Assembly (NCBI GenBank): GCA_947165795.1
Contig: CAMVBP010000094.1
Span: 1 to 7,732, forward strand
Direction of reading: 5' to 3'
Origin: an uncultured Treponema sp.
GTDB lineage: Bacteria; Spirochaetota; Spirochaetia; Treponematales; Treponemataceae
Length of the DNA stretch: 7,732 bases
Below the pieces are notes generated by a model, which worked only from the letters and a program-made list of their open reading frames with translations, was not told the origin of the DNA and did no database searches. Shown here one piece after another: positions 5,903 to 7,732 of the stretch. The stretch's first letter is position 1, and each line of letters opens with the position of its first letter. The translations under genes and the position numbers were made by a program.

Positions 5903-7732
5903 TTAAATTTTATTTAATTCTGTGATTAAAATTTCCATCTGCCACAGAAGTATTTTTCTTGAACCTATTATTGTAACAGGATCGTCGTCGAAGCCAGATT
6001 TTGAATAAATTGTAATGTCCAGAGGAATATAATCATCAGGTTTAAGGTTTATATCGCAGTTTATTGCAAGCCTCTGTTCAGTTATATCAATATGAAAACC
6101 TTTCTTATCGTATATATTTTTAAGTTCTGGTTCAAGTAATTTTGCGATTTTATTTTTTTTGATTTTTAAATATTCATAAATTTCATTCAAAGAATTTTTA
6201 AAATCTTCAAAATAACATTTTTCGATTGCCCAGAATTTTGCTTCATTTTTTTCTATTTCAATATATTTGCTTTCATAATAATTTATGAAAATATAATTTG
6301 AAGGTTTCATTTTATCTTTTTTAGAAAAAAATCTTGAGCGATATTTTAAATCAGGATTTTCATTAATTTGAACTTTTCTTAGGAGATGTTCGTTGCGCGA
6401 GGTATCATAAAAAGATTTTGGAAGATTGTTTCCATCGGATAAATCAAAATATGCTTTTACAGAAGCATTTTCTACTTTCTTAAAATTTATTTCAACTGTA
6501 CCTAAGCCAGTTTTATCAGAAGCGGGATTAATTTCAAAGAAAAAACGAACATCTTCAAATGTAAGTTTTTCATTATGATCTGTTGCCTGCCACCACCAGA
6601 AAGAATATTCTTCAATTCTATAAATTAATTCTTTCGGAAGCTTTATTTTTTTAATTTTATTCTGACCTTCAAATTGCCATACAAAATAAAAGACGCTATC
6701 TTGTCCTGCATAATCGTAGTCAAGTTCCCAGTTTACTTTTATATAATCTTTCTTATTGAATGTGTCTGGACTTTCATCAAAAACTTTTTCTACACATTTT
6801 ATTATTTTCTGAAGTTCTGATAAAAAATCTCCTCCAAAGCATTTTAGAGAAAGCAGGCTTTCGGAACCGTTTATTTTATTATTCCTGACATAAAAATCTG
6901 TAACAGGAAGAGCTGTTGAACCAGGCAATCTGAATTCAAAATCACCTTTTTCGCGATAGCCGTATTCAAGGAAAACATCCGGACTGTTTATATATTCTCC
7001 TCCAAAATCTCCTCGCCATAATAAATAAATATTTTCGAGTTCTTTAAATAATTTTAAGAATTGCGGAACCTGAGTTTTTTCAATAAAAAACTGATTTGAA
7101 TGATCGTCGTTTTTTTTGTAATTCTCGTTATACCATTTAAGGACAAGATTATCATTTTCTATAAATGCATGAAGATCGCGAAGGTAATGTGTGTGTATTT
7201 TTTCGGCTTCTGTAAAACTGCATAAATCATAAAATGGATTTTGTTCAGCAGCAGTTGAGACTGGAATTTCAAAATAATCGTCTTCATCTTCGAATATGAA
7301 AATTTTTACGTTTAAATAATTTTCATATTCAGACTTATCAGAAATTTCTATTTTTAAATCAATATTTTCTTTTTTGTATGGAATCGTTTTTATGTCACTA
7401 GACCATTGATTGAAGTATTTATTTATCATTGCCATCTGGAATACATTGCAGGAAAGTGTTTTTTCATAGTTAAGCTTTCCTTCAAAAAATACCAGAGCTG
7501 TGATGTCGTAATAATTATTATCAGTTTGTTTCTTTATCCATTGCAAATACGGTTTATTTTTTTGCTGCGGATTTTCTGAAATTCTATGTTCATAGATTTC
7601 TGTAATTTCTTCCAGTCTGGTTTTTGGTTTTCCAAGCGGCGAATTTATTTTTTTACGTTCTTTATATGGAACATATTTTTCCAGTTCAATTAGAATAGGT
7701 TCTATGTATTCTATATAACCTTCAGTATGGTG
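5903..7732 (-). CDS. Large uncharacterised protein, at least 609 residues (5' end outside window)
   Basis: I do not recognise this family. The frame is open from the right edge (HHTEGYIEYIEP...) to the TAA at 5903-5905. The TTG at 7544-7546 is preceded by 62 in-frame sense codons of the same composition (for example LEEITEIYEHRISENPQQ), so it is internal and the true start lies beyond 7732. The visible part has no membrane segment and is rich in K, E, N, D, Y, F and W, with alternating short strand-like and helix-like stretches, and few cysteines. Two stretches look alike: fragment residues about 194-318 and 480-609 share a pattern of strand, Tyr-rich turn, IEK, F..F...L..IY helix, then strands and a closing amphipathic helix. 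This suggests duplicated modules. Codons are very A-rich. The secreted glycan-binding protein gene follows 54 bases downstream on the same strand, so they are probably cotranscribed. A signal peptide cannot be judged without the N-terminus. Confidence 0.85.
   Translation of the reverse strand, partial: HHTEGYIEYIEPILIELEKYVPYKERKKINSPLGKPKTRLEEITEIYEHRISENPQQKNKPYLQWIKKQTDNNYYDITALVFFEGKLNYEKTLSCNVFQMAMINKYFNQWSSDIKTIPYKKENIDLKIEISDKSEYENYLNVKIFIFEDEDDYFEIPVSTAAEQNPFYDLCSFTEAEKIHTHYLRDLHAFIENDNLVLKWYNENYKKNDDHSNQFFIEKTQVPQFLKLFKELENIYLLWRGDFGGEYINSPDVFLEYGYREKGDFEFRLPGSTALPVTDFYVRNNKINGSESLLSLKCFGGDFLSELQKIIKCVEKVFDESPDTFNKKDYIKVNWELDYDYAGQDSVFYFVWQFEGQNKIKKIKLPKELIYRIEEYSFWWWQATDHNEKLTFEDVRFFFEINPASDKTGLGTVEINFKKVENASVKAYFDLSDGNNLPKSFYDTSRNEHLLRKVQINENPDLKYRSRFFSKKDKMKPSNYIFINYYESKYIEIEKNEAKFWAIEKCYFEDFKNSLNEIYEYLKIKKNKIAKLLEPELKNIYDKKGFHIDITEQRLAINCDINLKPDDYIPLDITIYSKSGFDDDPVTIIGSRKILLWQMEILITELNKI

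Noticed and set aside
5591..5917. Plus-strand open frame opposite the start of the secreted-protein gene
   Set aside because: Cysteine- and phenylalanine-rich translation antisense to a signal peptide and coding region with a strong ribosome-binding site.
7544..7546. TTG as the start codon of the large right-hand minus-strand gene
   Set aside because: The same frame continues upstream without a stop to the window edge and encodes protein-like sequence; the TTG has no Shine-Dalgarno before it.

Overview
The window is AT-rich bacterial chromosome. It carries one large conserved housekeeping gene (partial), several small or accessory genes, and no sign of a mobile element, RNA gene or CRISPR array. 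The combination of genes suggests a spirochaete, most likely a gut- or rumen-type Treponema. The pointers are an AT-rich coding style with lysine as AAA and T-ending codons, a DUF2007-like small protein with a basic 'LFSRLF' tail, and a secreted protein ending in an NADase-type glycan-binding domain. This is inference from family knowledge and was not checked against a database.

Layout. Positions 1-1419 (+) hold the last 472 residues of carB, the large subunit of carbamoyl-phosphate synthase, whose start lies left of the window. Four bases later comes a DinB-superfamily protein (1424-1954, +). It converges on a DUF2007-like protein (1976-2488, -) across a 21-base gap that contains a stem-loop. 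A 165-base divergent spacer (2489-2653) follows, with two abutting perfect inverted repeats. A MATE-family efflux protein (2654-4117, +) runs convergently into, and overlaps by 51 bases, a secreted 593-residue protein (4067-5848, -). Its N-terminal part looks DUF4424-like and its C-terminal part is a glycan-binding module. Upstream of it on the same strand is a large unrecognised protein (5903-7732, -). This last frame has no stop up to the window edge, so the gene is 5'-truncated by the window; the TTG at 7546 is not its true start.

Functionally there is one probable two-gene unit to the left (carB plus the DinB-like gene) and one probable two-gene unit to the right (orphan protein plus secreted glycan-binding protein, 54-base gap with a GC-rich palindromic patch). 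In the centre is a divergent pair (DUF2007-like and MATE) that may share regulatory DNA. I see no defence system or toxin-antitoxin pair. The items most worth a second look are the orphan protein with apparent internal duplication, the secreted two-domain protein with its antisense-overlapping tail, and the palindromes in the divergent spacer.
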